Assembly (NCBI GenBank): GCA_902489925.1
Contig: CABUBX010000010.1
Location: forward strand, 1 to 33,899
DNA from: an uncultured Lachnospiraceae bacterium
GTDB lineage: Bacteria; Bacillota; Clostridia; Lachnospirales; Lachnospiraceae
DNA: 33,899 nt
Direction: 5' to 3'
The number at the start of each line of letters is the position of its first letter. Position 1 is the stretch's first letter. The notes below the pieces were generated by a model. It was given only the letters and a program-made list of their open reading frames with translations, was not told the origin of the DNA and searched no databases. Of this stretch, positions 14,880-23,504 are shown piece after piece. Made by a program: the position numbers and the translations under genes.

Positions 14880-16766
14880 TTAATTATTTTGATGCCTGAG
14901 CTGTTCCAGATAAATTAAAAGAACAGAAACATCTGCCGGTGATACCCCTGAAATTCTTGATGCCTGACCTACTGATGCAGGACGTATCGCTGAAAGTTTT
15001 TGCTTCGCTTCAATTCTAAGACCGTTAATGTCCATATAATTTATATGTTCCGGAAGTTTTTTTGCCTCAAGCTTCTTAAATTGTTCGACCTGTTTCATTT
15101 GGCGTGTAATATAACCATCATATTTTATATTTATGTCAACCTGTTCGATAACATCGGCCGGCAAAGGCTGTCTTTCCTTATCAATCGGTGCTAAAATTTC
15201 ATAATTTAATTCAGGTCTGCGAATCAACTCAGCCAAGGATACAGCTGTCTTTAACGGTGTACTTTCATACTTTTCAAGTAATGCCTGCACCTCCTTATTC
15301 CCGCCAACATGAATTGCACCGACACGTTCAATCTCCTTTGCAATCATCTGCTCTTTTTCAAGCAGTTTTTCATACCGCTCTTCACTTATAAGTCCTACTT
15401 CATAACCCAATTTAGTCAACCTTAAATCCGCATTATCCTGACGTAAAAGCAAACGATATTCCGCTCTTGAGGTCATCATTCGATAAGGCTCTTTTGTTTC
15501 CTTTGTCACAAGGTCATCGATAAGAACACCAATATATCCCTCCGACCGCTTAATAATCAAAGGCTCTCTGCCAAGCAGCTTCATTGCGGCATTGATTCCT
15601 GCCACTAATCCTTGCGCTGCTGCTTCTTCATATCCTGAGCTGCCATTAAACTGACCACCGCTGAAAAGATTGCTGACATTTTTAAATTCAAGCGATGCTT
15701 TGAGCTGGGTTGCAGGGATACAATCATATTCAATCGCATACGCATTACGGACAATCTTTGCATTTTCAAGTCCTGCCACCGAACGGTACATTTTATATTG
15801 AACATCCTCCGGCAAAGAGCTTGACATACCGCCAATATACATCTCATTTGTATAATTGCCTTCCGGCTCAATAAACACCTGATGTCTCTCTTTATCAGAG
15901 AATTTTACAACTTTATCCTCTATAGACGGACAATAACGTGGTCCCGTACCTTCAATCACACCGGCATAAATCGGTGAACGGTCGAGATTATTTCTTATAA
16001 TTTCATGAGTCTGTGGATTTGTATACGTAAGCCAGCATGAAACCTGAGGTTTTTGTATATCCTCAGGATTTGTTGTAAATGAAAACGGCACAACACGCTC
16101 GTCACCAAACTGTTCTTCCATCTTAGAAAAATCAATTGTACGCTTGTCAATTCTTGCAGGCGTACCTGTCTTAAATCTTACAAGCTCAATACCAAGCCTT
16201 TGTAATGCTTCCGAAAGACTGTTTGCTGCCTGAAGACCATTTGGCCCTGTATAAGTAATCGTTTCCCCGCACAGACAACGTGCTTTCAAATAAGTACCTG
16301 TCGCAAGCACGGCCGCTTTGCACGGATAAATCCCTCCTGTATGTGTCACCACACCGCAAACACTGCCGTTTTCCGTGAGGATGTCCACTATTTCAGCCTG
16401 TTTTACTGTAAGATTTTCTTGATTTTCCAAAACACGTCGCATCTCGTGCGTATAATCCGCCTTATCAGCCTGTGCCCGAAGTGAGTGAACCGCAGGACCT
16501 TTGGACTTATTAAGCATCTTTGATTGAATAAAAGTCTTATCAATCACTTTTCCCATCTCACCGCCGAGGGCATCAATTTCACGCACCAAGTGTCCTTTCG
16601 AGCTGCCGCCGATATTTGGATTGCACGGCATTAATGCTATACTCTCCACGCTGACTGTAAAAACGATGGTATTTAATCCCAATCGTGCACAGGCCAAAGC
16701 AGCCTCACAGCCGGCATGTCCTGCACCAATAACCGCAATATCATATGCTTCATATGTGTATGCCAT
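14880..16766 (-). CDS. mnmG: tRNA uridine-5-carboxymethylaminomethyl modification enzyme MnmG (GidA)
   Basis: FAD-dependent partner of MnmE that modifies the wobble uridine (position 34) of several tRNAs. 628 residues. The dinucleotide-binding motif VIGAGHAGCEAALA lies at the N-terminus; NPNIGGSSKGHL, GTYLKARCLCGE and the C-terminal SGVSPADVSVLLIYL are family signatures. The start at ATG 16766 is chosen over an upstream in-frame TTG because GGAGG is 6 bases upstream and the FAD motif begins as expected. It sits 47 bases downstream of mnmE, its functional partner, and is probably co-transcribed with it and rsmG. Confidence 0.97.
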   Translation of the reverse strand: MAYTYEAYDIAVIGAGHAGCEAALACARLGLNTIVFTVSVESIALMPCNPNIGGSSKGHLVREIDALGGEMGKVIDKTFIQSKMLNKSKGPAVHSLRAQADKADYTHEMRRVLENQENLTVKQAEIVDILTENGSVCGVVTHTGGIYPCKAAVLATGTYLKARCLCGETITYTGPNGLQAANSLSEALQRLGIELVRFKTGTPARIDKRTIDFSKMEEQFGDERVVPFSFTTNPEDIQKPQVSCWLTYTNPQTHEIIRNNLDRSPIYAGVIEGTGPRYCPSIEDKVVKFSDKERHQVFIEPEGNYTNEMYIGGMSSSLPEDVQYKMYRSVAGLENAKIVRNAYAIEYDCIPATQLKASLEFKNVSNLFSGGQFNGSSGYEEAAAQGLVAGINAAMKLLGREPLIIKRSEGYIGVLIDDLVTKETKEPYRMMTSRAEYRLLLRQDNADLRLTKLGYEVGLISEERYEKLLEKEQMIAKEIERVGAIHVGGNKEVQALLEKYESTPLKTAVSLAELIRRPELNYEILAPIDKERQPLPADVIEQVDINIKYDGYITRQMKQVEQFKKLEAKKLPEHINYMDINGLRIEAKQKLSAIRPASVGQASRISGVSPADVSVLLIYLEQLRHQNN

Positions 16767-16813
16767 AATTTCCTCCAATTTTATCTGTCATAAAAATTTC
16801 CATCAGTCAATCA

Positions 16814-18190
16814 TCACTTGCCCATGCAAAAATCACTGAATATTGTATCAATTAAATCTTCACCGACGGCTTCACCGATAATACCTCCAAGCTGCTCATA
16901 GCTGTTCATCAAATCTATAGAAAAGAAATCCTCCGGCATACCGTCATCAATACTTTGAAGCACAAGACGAAGACTTTCCATCGCATCGGCAATTGCTGTT
17001 TTATGACGTACATTTGTAATATAAATCTCATCATTAAAAGAAACATTGCCATTAAAAAACATTTCTTTTAAAAGATTTTCAAAATCATCAATTCCTTTTT
17101 CTTCCTTCGCCGAAATTTCCACAATCGGCTTATCCATATAGGCTTTCAGCGTATCGACTGATGTTACAATATTCAAGTCAATTTTATTGATTAAAACAAT
17201 AACCTTTTTATCCTTAATCAACTCAATGATTTCACAATCATTTTCATCAATCGGCGTTGAGCCGTCCACCACATAAATAATCAAATCTGCGTCTTCGGCA
17301 AAGTTTTTAGCTTTATCAACACCTATTTTTTCCACAATATCCGATGTATTTCTTATTCCGGCGGTATCCACAATATTTAACGGTATCCCGTGGATATTAA
17401 TAAATTCCTCCAGTGTATCTCTTGTTGTTCCTGCAATATCGGTGACAATCGCCCGCTCATCTCCAACCAAAATATTTAAAAGCGAAGACTTTCCAGCATT
17501 AGGCTTTCCCACAATAACAGTTTTTATGCCCTCCTTCATCATTCGCCCGTTATCTGCAGAGGCATAAAGCTTTTCAAGTGCATTCAAATCATGGCAAACC
17601 TTACCGCGAAGTTCTTCTCCGAAATTATCTGCTTGAATATGTTCAGGGTCATCCAAAGCTGCCTCAATAAACGCAACACTTCCGATAATACTGCTTCTTA
17701 TTTCTTTAATCTTTTTCTGAATGTTGCCCTTCAACTGTCTTACAGAGCCCGCCAGTGCCATCTCATTTTTAGCATTGATGACATCAATGACGGCTTCCGC
17801 CTGTGATAAATCAATACGTCCGTTTAAAAAAGCGCGTTTTGTAAATTCTCCCGGTTCTGCCGGTCTTGCACCATACTTTATCACTGTTTCCAAAAGCTTT
17901 TTCATCACAACGACACCGCCGTGACAATCAATCTCTACCACATCTTCTTTTGTATAGCTGTTTGGTCCGCGCATCACAAGCACAAGGACTTCATCAATTA
18001 AATTATCCCCGTCGTAAATATAACCATAGTGAATCGTATGGCTTTTAGCATCTTTCAGCTTCTTTTTATTTTGAGGACTTCTATATATTTTATCAACAAT
18101 ATCTATCGCCTCACTGCCGCTCAAACGAACCTTTCCTATGCCGGAATTTGTCATCCCCGTTGATATTGCGGCGATTGTATCCTTAATCAT
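16814..18190 (-). CDS. mnmE: tRNA modification GTPase MnmE (TrmE)
   Basis: GTPase that, with MnmG, builds the 5-carboxymethylaminomethyl group on wobble uridines using a methylene-tetrahydrofolate carbon. 458 residues, normal. An N-terminal folate-binding domain (IAAISTGMTNSGIGKVRLSG) is followed by a helical domain with an inserted G domain: G1 GKPNAGKSS, G3 DTAGIR, G4 NKID. The C-terminus ends FCMGK, the family's essential FC(I/M)GK with the catalytic Cys. ATG 18190 has GGGAGG 7 bases upstream. The gap from jag (124 bases) contains a hairpin and AT-rich possible -10 elements, so mnmE may also have its own promoter. Confidence 0.97.
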   Translation of the reverse strand: MIKDTIAAISTGMTNSGIGKVRLSGSEAIDIVDKIYRSPQNKKKLKDAKSHTIHYGYIYDGDNLIDEVLVLVMRGPNSYTKEDVVEIDCHGGVVVMKKLLETVIKYGARPAEPGEFTKRAFLNGRIDLSQAEAVIDVINAKNEMALAGSVRQLKGNIQKKIKEIRSSIIGSVAFIEAALDDPEHIQADNFGEELRGKVCHDLNALEKLYASADNGRMMKEGIKTVIVGKPNAGKSSLLNILVGDERAIVTDIAGTTRDTLEEFINIHGIPLNIVDTAGIRNTSDIVEKIGVDKAKNFAEDADLIIYVVDGSTPIDENDCEIIELIKDKKVIVLINKIDLNIVTSVDTLKAYMDKPIVEISAKEEKGIDDFENLLKEMFFNGNVSFNDEIYITNVRHKTAIADAMESLRLVLQSIDDGMPEDFFSIDLMNSYEQLGGIIGEAVGEDLIDTIFSDFCMGK

Positions 18191-18280
18191 GGCGTTTCCT
18201 CCCTATGCTCTGTTCTTTTATAATATACACAATATCTGATTTTTCACACACTCTGCATATTATAAAAAATTTCTACCACA

Positions 18281-18309
18281 AAGCCCCCATCTAAAAAAGA
18301 CGGGGGCTT
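18281..18309 (-). terminator. Hairpin between jag and mnmE
   Basis: AAGCCCCC (18281-18288) pairs with GGGGGCTT (18302-18309), with a short inner extension (TC/GA). On the minus strand it follows the jag stop directly but is trailed by TGTGGTAGAAATTTTTT, so the T-tract is displaced. It may be a partial terminator or a transcript-end stabiliser. Confidence 0.6.
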
Positions 18310-18314
18310 CAATA

Positions 18315-18992
18315 TTACTGAATATTTTCTGAATGATAACCGTTCTTTCTATATTCTCTGTTATGACGCTTTAATGTAACAACAACCTTACGGTAAGGCT
18401 CATCGCCCTCGCTGTGTGTCTCAACGTATTTGTCATTCTGAAGCGCTGAATGAATAATACGGCGTTCATACGGATTCATAGGCTCAAGAGATATCGGCCT
18501 GCGGCTTCTTTTTACCTTATAGGCAATATTCTTTGCCAATGTCTCGAGCGTCTCTTTTCTGCGCTCTCTGTAATTCTCAGTATCGATCTTTACACGAACA
18601 TAAGCATCGCTTTCCTTATTAACCACGAGACTTATAATGTACTGAAGGGAATCTAATGTCTGACCGCGTTTTCCAATCAAAACACCCATCTCGTCACCGG
18701 AAAAATTGATATCCATATTACGGTTTTCTTCATCATACTGAATCTCTGATTTCACATCAATTCCCATCGCTTTAAAAAGCTTCTCAAGAAATTCATATGT
18801 AAAATCAACTAAATCAAATTTTTTGCGCACACGGATAACTGCCTGTGTTTTACCGATAAACCCTAAAAATCCGGCGCTTCCTTTTTCAATCACTTCATAT
18901 TCAATCTTATCACTTGTTGTTCCAAGCTTTAATAATGCTTCTGTAATCGCATCATCCACAGTTTTGGCACTGATTTCAATATATTCGCTCAT
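18315..18992 (-). CDS. jag: RNA-binding protein Jag/KhpB (SpoIIIJ-associated)
   Basis: 225 residues in three parts: the Jag-N domain (about 1-50, ISAKTVDDAITEALLKLG), a KH domain (about 75-150, with IGKRGQTLDSLQYIISL as the GxxG loop) and an R3H domain (about 155-215, NPYERRIIHSAL and HSEGDEPYRKVVV). Homologues bind many transcripts and affect cell elongation and division, and are usually paired with yidC as here (26-base gap). ATG 18992 is chosen as the family start; GGGAGG lies 12 bases upstream, a little far. The open frame extends upstream to GTG codons without family support. Confidence 0.95.
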   Translation of the reverse strand: MSEYIEISAKTVDDAITEALLKLGTTSDKIEYEVIEKGSAGFLGFIGKTQAVIRVRKKFDLVDFTYEFLEKLFKAMGIDVKSEIQYDEENRNMDINFSGDEMGVLIGKRGQTLDSLQYIISLVVNKESDAYVRVKIDTENYRERRKETLETLAKNIAYKVKRSRRPISLEPMNPYERRIIHSALQNDKYVETHSEGDEPYRKVVVTLKRHNREYRKNGYHSENIQ

Positions 18993-19018
18993 TTTTATTG
19001 AAAACCTCCCGACCACTA

Positions 19019-20350
19019 TCACTTCTTGTTCTTTTTACTATAATCTTTATCTTTCAACATATTAGCGATATTGGCAATATTCGCATGCTCAGGCTCACCC
19101 TTTTTGCCCTTCTTATGCTTACTGTTACTATCCTCATTGGAAGATACTGAAGGCTGGTTTACTTTTTTCTGATTGTTCTTTGCTGAAGAATTTTCAAGCT
19201 TTTCTGTCGAAGTATTTGCAATTTCTTTAATTGATTTGCGTTTCTGCTGAATTTCTTCGTAATTCTTTGTGCTCATCTTTGCATATTCTTCAAACTTCGC
19301 CTGTTTATCACCGTGCTTTTCAGCCTTCTTTTTAGCTTTCGCTCTATTTTCCTCGATAATCTTGTCAAGACCTTTTTTATCAATCATCTTATTGGCTAAT
19401 ACCATTGTAATCGTTCTGAATACCGCACTGGCAATCCAGTAAATACCGATACCTACCTGGAATGAGAATGCCATAAATACTGAGAATAAAGGCATCATAA
19501 CATTCATCATCTTCATAGAATTTGCCATCGGATTATCATCGGCATTTGGTTGCGACTGTGATGCCTGCATAATTTTCACACTGGCATATTGAGATGCACC
19601 GGCAAGAATTGGCACTAAAGCACCCGGCCACCATCCTGTCGCCGTCGGCGTGTTGGCAATATTTAAACTACCGATAAATGAATTGACATGCTCGATTTCA
19701 GGTGTATGTGCCGCAATGGCATTGACAACATCCGGCGCTGACTTAAATGCTTCGGATACTGTAGGGAAATCAGTAAATCGAAGATTATATAAAAAGTCAA
19801 CAATTTTATCCATATTGCCAAAATCAAAGTCAACAACTCTAACCCCAAGGTCACCGATTAATGTCGTTAAAATTTCACCACCGTTTGCGACTCTGCTGAT
19901 TGGCTCTGCAATCTGCATATAAATATCATTAATTGAATTAACATATGCCGGCACTGCATAAATTACCTGATAAAGTGCAAACAGAATCGGAAGCTGAATA
20001 ATCATATAAAGACATCCGCCTGTAGGGCTTGTACCGTATTTCTGATAAACCGCTGATGTCTCAGCCTGCATTCTTCTTACTGAAATTTCATCTCTCTTGC
20101 CCTTATACTTCGCCTGAATCTTTTGGAGTTCAGGATTCATCACTGTCATCATCTTAGATGACTTCTGCTGCTTAACTGTCAACGGAAGCAAAAGAAGATT
20201 GACAATCAATGTAAATAAAATAATTGCCAAAGCAATATTAGGAATACCTATCATTTCAAGAAATTCATAAATCGCATTGATAATGAATCCAAGAACTGTG
20301 GCAAACGGTCCTAATATTCCGCCGACTTTCGTCAATACAAGAAACTCCAC
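19019..20350 (-). CDS. yidC: Membrane protein insertase YidC/OxaA/SpoIIIJ
   Basis: Inserts and folds proteins in the cytoplasmic membrane, with or without Sec. 443 residues, longer than typical firmicute YidC (about 260-290) because of a large periplasm-facing loop after helix 2-3 (from GGEILTTLIGDLGVRVVDF to HVNSFIGSLNIAN) and a long basic C-terminal tail rich in Lys. About five hydrophobic segments are seen (for example ALAIILFTLIVNLLLLPL and PLFSVFMAFSFQVGIGIYW). No lipobox is present. The GTG start at 20350 has GGAGG 7 bases upstream. The 16-base gap from yidD and 26-base gap to jag show an operon. The tail resembles ribosome-binding extensions seen in other lineages. Confidence 0.95.
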   Translation of the reverse strand: MEFLVLTKVGGILGPFATVLGFIINAIYEFLEMIGIPNIALAIILFTLIVNLLLLPLTVKQQKSSKMMTVMNPELQKIQAKYKGKRDEISVRRMQAETSAVYQKYGTSPTGGCLYMIIQLPILFALYQVIYAVPAYVNSINDIYMQIAEPISRVANGGEILTTLIGDLGVRVVDFDFGNMDKIVDFLYNLRFTDFPTVSEAFKSAPDVVNAIAAHTPEIEHVNSFIGSLNIANTPTATGWWPGALVPILAGASQYASVKIMQASQSQPNADDNPMANSMKMMNVMMPLFSVFMAFSFQVGIGIYWIASAVFRTITMVLANKMIDKKGLDKIIEENRAKAKKKAEKHGDKQAKFEEYAKMSTKNYEEIQQKRKSIKEIANTSTEKLENSSAKNNQKKVNQPSVSSNEDSNSKHKKGKKGEPEHANIANIANMLKDKDYSKKNKK

Positions 20351-20366
20351 CGTGCTACCTCCTTAT

Positions 20367-20585
20367 TTACGGCACCGGGTCATAACCGCCCTTTGCGAAC
20401 GGATGACACCTTAATATTCTTTTTATTGCGAGAAAACCTCCCTTAAAAGGTCCATATTTTTCAATAGCTTCGATTGCGTATTGAGAACATGTGGGTATAT
20501 AAATGCAGTGAAACCTTTTCATTGGTGATATATACTTCCGATAAAAATGAATCATTGACAGCATTACTTTCTTCAAAATATTCAT
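20367..20585 (-). CDS. yidD: Membrane protein insertion efficiency factor YidD
   Basis: 72-residue basic, membrane-associated protein that improves YidC-dependent insertion. It carries the whole family pattern: FYRKYISPMK, PTCSQYAIEAI, GGFLAIKRILRCHPF and a final GGYDPVP. It begins 2 bases after the rnpA stop and ends 16 bases before yidC, the classic rnpA-yidD-yidC order. Position at the membrane rests on an amphipathic N-terminal helix (LKKVMLSMIHFYRKYI). Confidence 0.96.
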   Translation of the reverse strand: MNILKKVMLSMIHFYRKYISPMKRFHCIYIPTCSQYAIEAIEKYGPFKGGFLAIKRILRCHPFAKGGYDPVP

Positions 20586-20587
20586 AT

Positions 20588-20932
20588 TTATCCCATCTTT
20601 TCCGTAATATGATGAAGCCCTGCAAGATGCATCAGCGCACTTTCTATCTGATGATATCCGGCTTCCTTTGCTGTTACTCGTGCAATAACGACTATATCTA
20701 AGCCATTAAAAAACCTCTGCTCGTTCAGTCTGTAACTTTCCCTGACTAAACGCGTAATTCTGTGTCTTACAACACTGTTACCAACTTTTTTACTGACAGA
20801 TATCCCCAAACGGTTTCTACTCTTTCCATTTTCCAATACATACATGACAAGATATCTGTTCGCATACGATTTGCCTTTTTTGTAAACAAGGCCAAAATCC
20901 TTGTTTTTTTTCAATGATTCTGAAAAATCCAT
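20588..20932 (-). CDS. rnpA: Ribonuclease P protein component
   Basis: 114 residues, normal for the protein subunit that helps the RNase P RNA cut the 5' leader from precursor tRNAs. The signature RNRLGISVSKKVGNSVVRHR and the following RLVRESYRL are intact, and FGLVYKKGKSYANR matches the N-terminal part. AAGGAAAAGGAAG precedes ATG 20932. It is 187 bases downstream of rpmH, with a terminator-like hairpin between; a TATAAT at about 21014-21019 on the minus strand could serve a separate promoter, though no good -35 goes with it. Confidence 0.97.
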   Translation of the reverse strand: MDFSESLKKNKDFGLVYKKGKSYANRYLVMYVLENGKSRNRLGISVSKKVGNSVVRHRITRLVRESYRLNEQRFFNGLDIVVIARVTAKEAGYHQIESALMHLAGLHHITEKMG

Positions 20933-21101
20933 AATCTTCCTTTTCCTTAATTAACGAGACTTACTGTTGTCAAAGCCCCCAGACATTTCCCAACTACAAG
21001 TTTCTTCTTATTATTATATAGAAACAATATTAAACAGTGCTATGTTTTCATTACTTAACTTATACGGAAACGTTCTGTTTTCGTTATCTTTATAAAGAAA
21101 A

Positions 21102-21121
21102 AGGTCACAAATATGCGACCT
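21102..21121 (-). terminator. Hairpin after rpmH (attenuator-like)
   Basis: On the minus strand AGGTC, a 10-base loop and GACCT are followed by TTTTTCTTT. It overlaps the rpmH stop codon and would reduce read-through into rnpA, allowing more L34 than RnpA to be made. The stem is short (5 bp). Confidence 0.55.
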
Positions 21122-21254
21122 AAGCTGATAATCTCTTTCTTCCTTTAGCTCTTCTTGCAGCTAAAACTTTTCTGCCGTTAGCTGTGCTCATTCTCTTTCT
21201 GAAGCCATGCTCTTTAGCTCTCTGTCTTTTTTTAGGCTGGAATGTCATCTTCAT
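21120..21254 (-). CDS. rpmH: Large ribosomal subunit protein bL34
   Basis: 44 residues, very basic, matching the full L34 pattern (MTFQPKKRQRAKEHGFRKRM, then RRAKGRKRLSA). It is part of the 50S subunit. ATG 21254 is set by the family length and by AGGAGGTG about 8 bases upstream; the longer open frame is leader. It marks the left side of the origin and is divergent from dnaA. Confidence 0.98.
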   Translation of the reverse strand: MKMTFQPKKRQRAKEHGFRKRMSTANGRKVLAARRAKGRKRLSA

Positions 21255-21276
21255 ACCGCGCACCTCCTTTTTTATT

Positions 21277-21328
21277 AAATAGCACTGTCTAAATCCTGCA
21301 GTTTCCCACAAACAAAATAATGCTATTT
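21277..21328 (-). repeat. Inverted repeat in the rpmH leader
   Basis: AAATAGCA (21277-21284) and TGCTATTT (21321-21328) are perfect 8-bp arms around 36 bases. They lie in the transcribed leader between promoter and ribosome binding site (21262-21270), so the folded leader would end just before the ribosome binding site. Possible control element for L34; not proven. Confidence 0.45.
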
Positions 21329-21350
21329 TATTAGATAAAATATCTACTCT

Positions 21351-21379
21351 ATTATATTAGTTTACCTACACTTCGTCAA
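21351..21379 (-). promoter_or_regulatory. Promoter of rpmH
   Basis: Minus-strand TTGACG (21379-21374), a 17-base spacer and TATAAT (21356-21351), about 97 bases upstream of the rpmH ATG. Confidence 0.85.
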
Positions 21380-21421
21380 GTAATTTTTTTTAAATTTCCG
21401 GGTAAATCCCCTGTTTTTAAG

Positions 21422-21497
21422 TTAACCACAAAAAACTTATCCACAACCCCGTAATTTACATAACTTTATCCACAAATTGTGGATAAGTTGTGCATAA
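21422..21497. other. oriC, dnaA-upstream DnaA-box cluster
   Basis: Perfect TTATCCACA boxes at 21437-21445 (+), 21466-21474 (+) and 21478-21486 (-), plus TTATGCACA at 21489-21497 (-), which fits TTATNCACA, and TTAACCACA at 21422-21430 with one mismatch. The rest of the gene-free stretch to 21783 is strongly AT-rich. It holds possible dnaA promoter elements (TATAAA near 21742, TATAAT at 21765-21770) but no clear -35, so I do not call a promoter. This matches the position of the incA/incB-type region in Bacillus. Confidence 0.9.
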
Positions 21498-21783
21498 CTT
21501 GCGGAAAACCTGTTTATAACTTTTGAAAGTTCAACATTATTCCCCAAAAAATATTGAATTTTCAAGGTTTTGTCGTTTGTTGATATTTGGGATAAAATTT
21601 TCGGACTTATCCCCCAACTTTATTTATTCAACAGATTATGTAAATTATTATTGTTACCCCCATAAACCGCGTCCTCATATGATGCGACAACAAAATAACT
21701 ATTTTGTTTACATTATTGCATTGTAAAAAAATCTTTTTTGTTATAAAATAGATAATAATAAACTTATAATTAGGGGTATTGTG

Positions 21784-23142
21784 ATGATAAATATAATTAA
21801 AGAAAAATGGGATGATATTCTCGAGTTAATGAAAATAGAACATGACATCTCCGAAGCCGCTTTTAATACATGGGTTAAGGCGCTCTACGTTCATTCTGTC
21901 AGAGGCAGCAAGGTCTATGTAACCATTAAAGATGAACTTGCTACGGGAATTGATTACGTTATCAAAAAATATAAAATCCCGCTTCAGGTAGCCATGTGTG
22001 AAGTACTTGACTGCCAGCTTGATGTGGATATTATCGCACCGGATGCCATTGCGGAGATGGTTCAGGATGCCCGCGAAACAAAGCCGGCACCTCAGGCAAA
22101 AGCCAATCTGATTAATACAAATTTGAATCCGCGTTATACTTTTGACACTTTCGTTGTCGGAAAAAACAACGAACTGGCACATGCAACCGCCTTAGCTGTT
22201 GCGGAAGACCCGGGTATCTACGGAAACCCGCTATTTATCTATGGTGGTGTAGGTCTTGGGAAGACGCATCTTATGCACTCCATCGCCCACTATGTTCTTC
22301 AGCGCCGTTCCAATGCCCGTATTCTTTATGTAACTTCTGAAGAATTTACAAATGAGCTGATTACAGCAATCCGTACAAACAGAAACGAAGAATTTAGAAA
22401 TAAATACAGAAATCTGGATATGCTTTTAATTGATGATATCCAGTTTATTGTCGGCCGCGAAAGTACACAGGAGGAATTTTTCCATACCTTCAACACACTT
22501 TATGCTGCCAAAAAGCAGATTGTTATTTCTTCCGATAAGCCGCCTAAAGATATTGAAAACCTTGAGGACCGACTTATTTCGCGATTTAAAGTCGGCTTAA
22601 CTGTCGATATTCAGCCGCCTAACTACGAAACCCGTATGGCTATTTTGAGCAAATATGCCGAGCTTGACAATATTAATATCAATCAGGAATGTATGCATTA
22701 TGTTGCGGACAATATTAAATCCAATATACGAGAGCTTGAGGGTGCACTCAATCAGATTCACAATTTATCAAGACTCAAAAATCGTCCGATTGAGATGGAT
22801 TTAGTCCGTGAAGCCCTTGAAAATATTATCACACCTGATTTAGCGAAGCCGGTAACTGCCGAATCCATTATCAATATTGTTGCCGAACATTTTAATATAT
22901 CCGTTGCCGATATCACAGGACATAAGCGCAGCAAGGATATTGCATACCCAAGGCAGATTTGTATGTACCTTTGCCGCCATATGACAGACAGCCCGCTGCA
23001 GTCTATCGGCAATGCCCTTGGCAAAAAAGACCACACAACCATCATTCATGGTATTGAAAAAATCGAAAAATCCATGGATGGCGATGAAAATTTAAAAAAT
23101 ACGATTGATATTCTTATAAAGAAGATTAATCCTTCAAAATAA
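21784..23142 (+). CDS. dnaA: Chromosomal replication initiator DnaA
   Basis: ATP-dependent initiator that binds DnaA boxes, opens oriC and loads the helicase. 452 residues. Domain I (about 1-85), a short linker, then the AAA+ domain with Walker A GGVGLGKTH, Walker B LLIDDIQF and LISRFKVGL, and domain IV with the signature GKKDHTTIIHG, where Lys replaces the Arg of the usual GGRDHTT. ATG 21784 is preferred to GTG 21781 because AGGGG lies 7 bases upstream, a better distance. DnaA-box clusters lie on both sides, allowing autoregulation. Gene order rpmH-dnaA-dnaN is that of the ancestral origin. Confidence 0.98.
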   Translation: MINIIKEKWDDILELMKIEHDISEAAFNTWVKALYVHSVRGSKVYVTIKDELATGIDYVIKKYKIPLQVAMCEVLDCQLDVDIIAPDAIAEMVQDARETKPAPQAKANLINTNLNPRYTFDTFVVGKNNELAHATALAVAEDPGIYGNPLFIYGGVGLGKTHLMHSIAHYVLQRRSNARILYVTSEEFTNELITAIRTNRNEEFRNKYRNLDMLLIDDIQFIVGRESTQEEFFHTFNTLYAAKKQIVISSDKPPKDIENLEDRLISRFKVGLTVDIQPPNYETRMAILSKYAELDNININQECMHYVADNIKSNIRELEGALNQIHNLSRLKNRPIEMDLVREALENIITPDLAKPVTAESIINIVAEHFNISVADITGHKRSKDIAYPRQICMYLCRHMTDSPLQSIGNALGKKDHTTIIHGIEKIEKSMDGDENLKNTIDILIKKINPSK

Positions 23143-23388
23143 TTTTATACACAATCTATACACGAACAAACCACAATTTTATCCACAATACGCCGCGCGG
23201 AGTAATTTTTTATCCTTTTATTGTGGATAACCGGTGAAAAACATGTGAATTAACTATGGACAACTTTCCACAGCATTTTTCGGCATTTTTGCCCTGTGGA
23301 TAAGCCCCACATCATTCACATGATTTTCGACGGTTATTCACAGAGTTATTCCAGCCGGAAATTGTTGATTTTTATGACAAAAATTGAC

Positions 23389-23424
23389 TTATCAACATAT
23401 CCACGCCCCCTACTACGACTACGG
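23389..23424 (+). other. Candidate basal unwinding system with DnaA-trio-like triplets
   Basis: Box TTATCAACA (23389-23397) shares its last A with a weaker box ATATCCACG (23397-23405). A C-tract (23406-23410) follows, then the triplets CTA CTA CGA CTA CGG (23410-23424). Read on the other strand the triplets are 3'-GAT-GAT-GCT-GAT-GCC, the pattern described as DnaA-trios in B. subtilis, where DnaA passes from boxes onto single strands. The order, orientation toward dnaN and the AT-rich tract that follows all agree. Confidence 0.7.
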
Positions 23425-23433
23425 CGAAAGTGA

Positions 23434-23454
23434 ATACATTTATATATTTATATG
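23434..23454. other. Probable DNA unwinding element
   Basis: A 21-base tract with only two G/C bases, made of A/T-rich steps, immediately after the trio-like triplets and before the dnaN leader. This is where the duplex should melt first. Confidence 0.6.
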
Positions 23455-23504
23455 CCAGCCACCAGAAGTTATGCACATTTATCAACATAAAGGAGACATT
23501 ATCT

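Larger units (their letters stand above)
23145..23487. other. oriC, dnaA-dnaN intergenic DnaA-box cluster
   Basis: TTATNCACA boxes: 23145-23153 (+, TTATACACA), 23179-23187 (+), 23222-23230 (-), 23295-23303 (-), 23334-23342 (+, TTATTCACA) and 23469-23477 (+, TTATGCACA). TTATCAACA near-boxes occur at 23389-23397 and 23479-23487. The densest consensus group is 23179-23342. Together with the cluster upstream of dnaA this forms a bipartite origin. The whole 362-bp gap is occupied by origin signals and the dnaN leader. Confidence 0.92.

Noticed and set aside
23430..23504. Longer DnaN with 25 extra residues.
   Set aside because: The extension overlaps origin signals, lacks homology and has no ribosome binding site, whereas AAAGGAG precedes ATG 23505.
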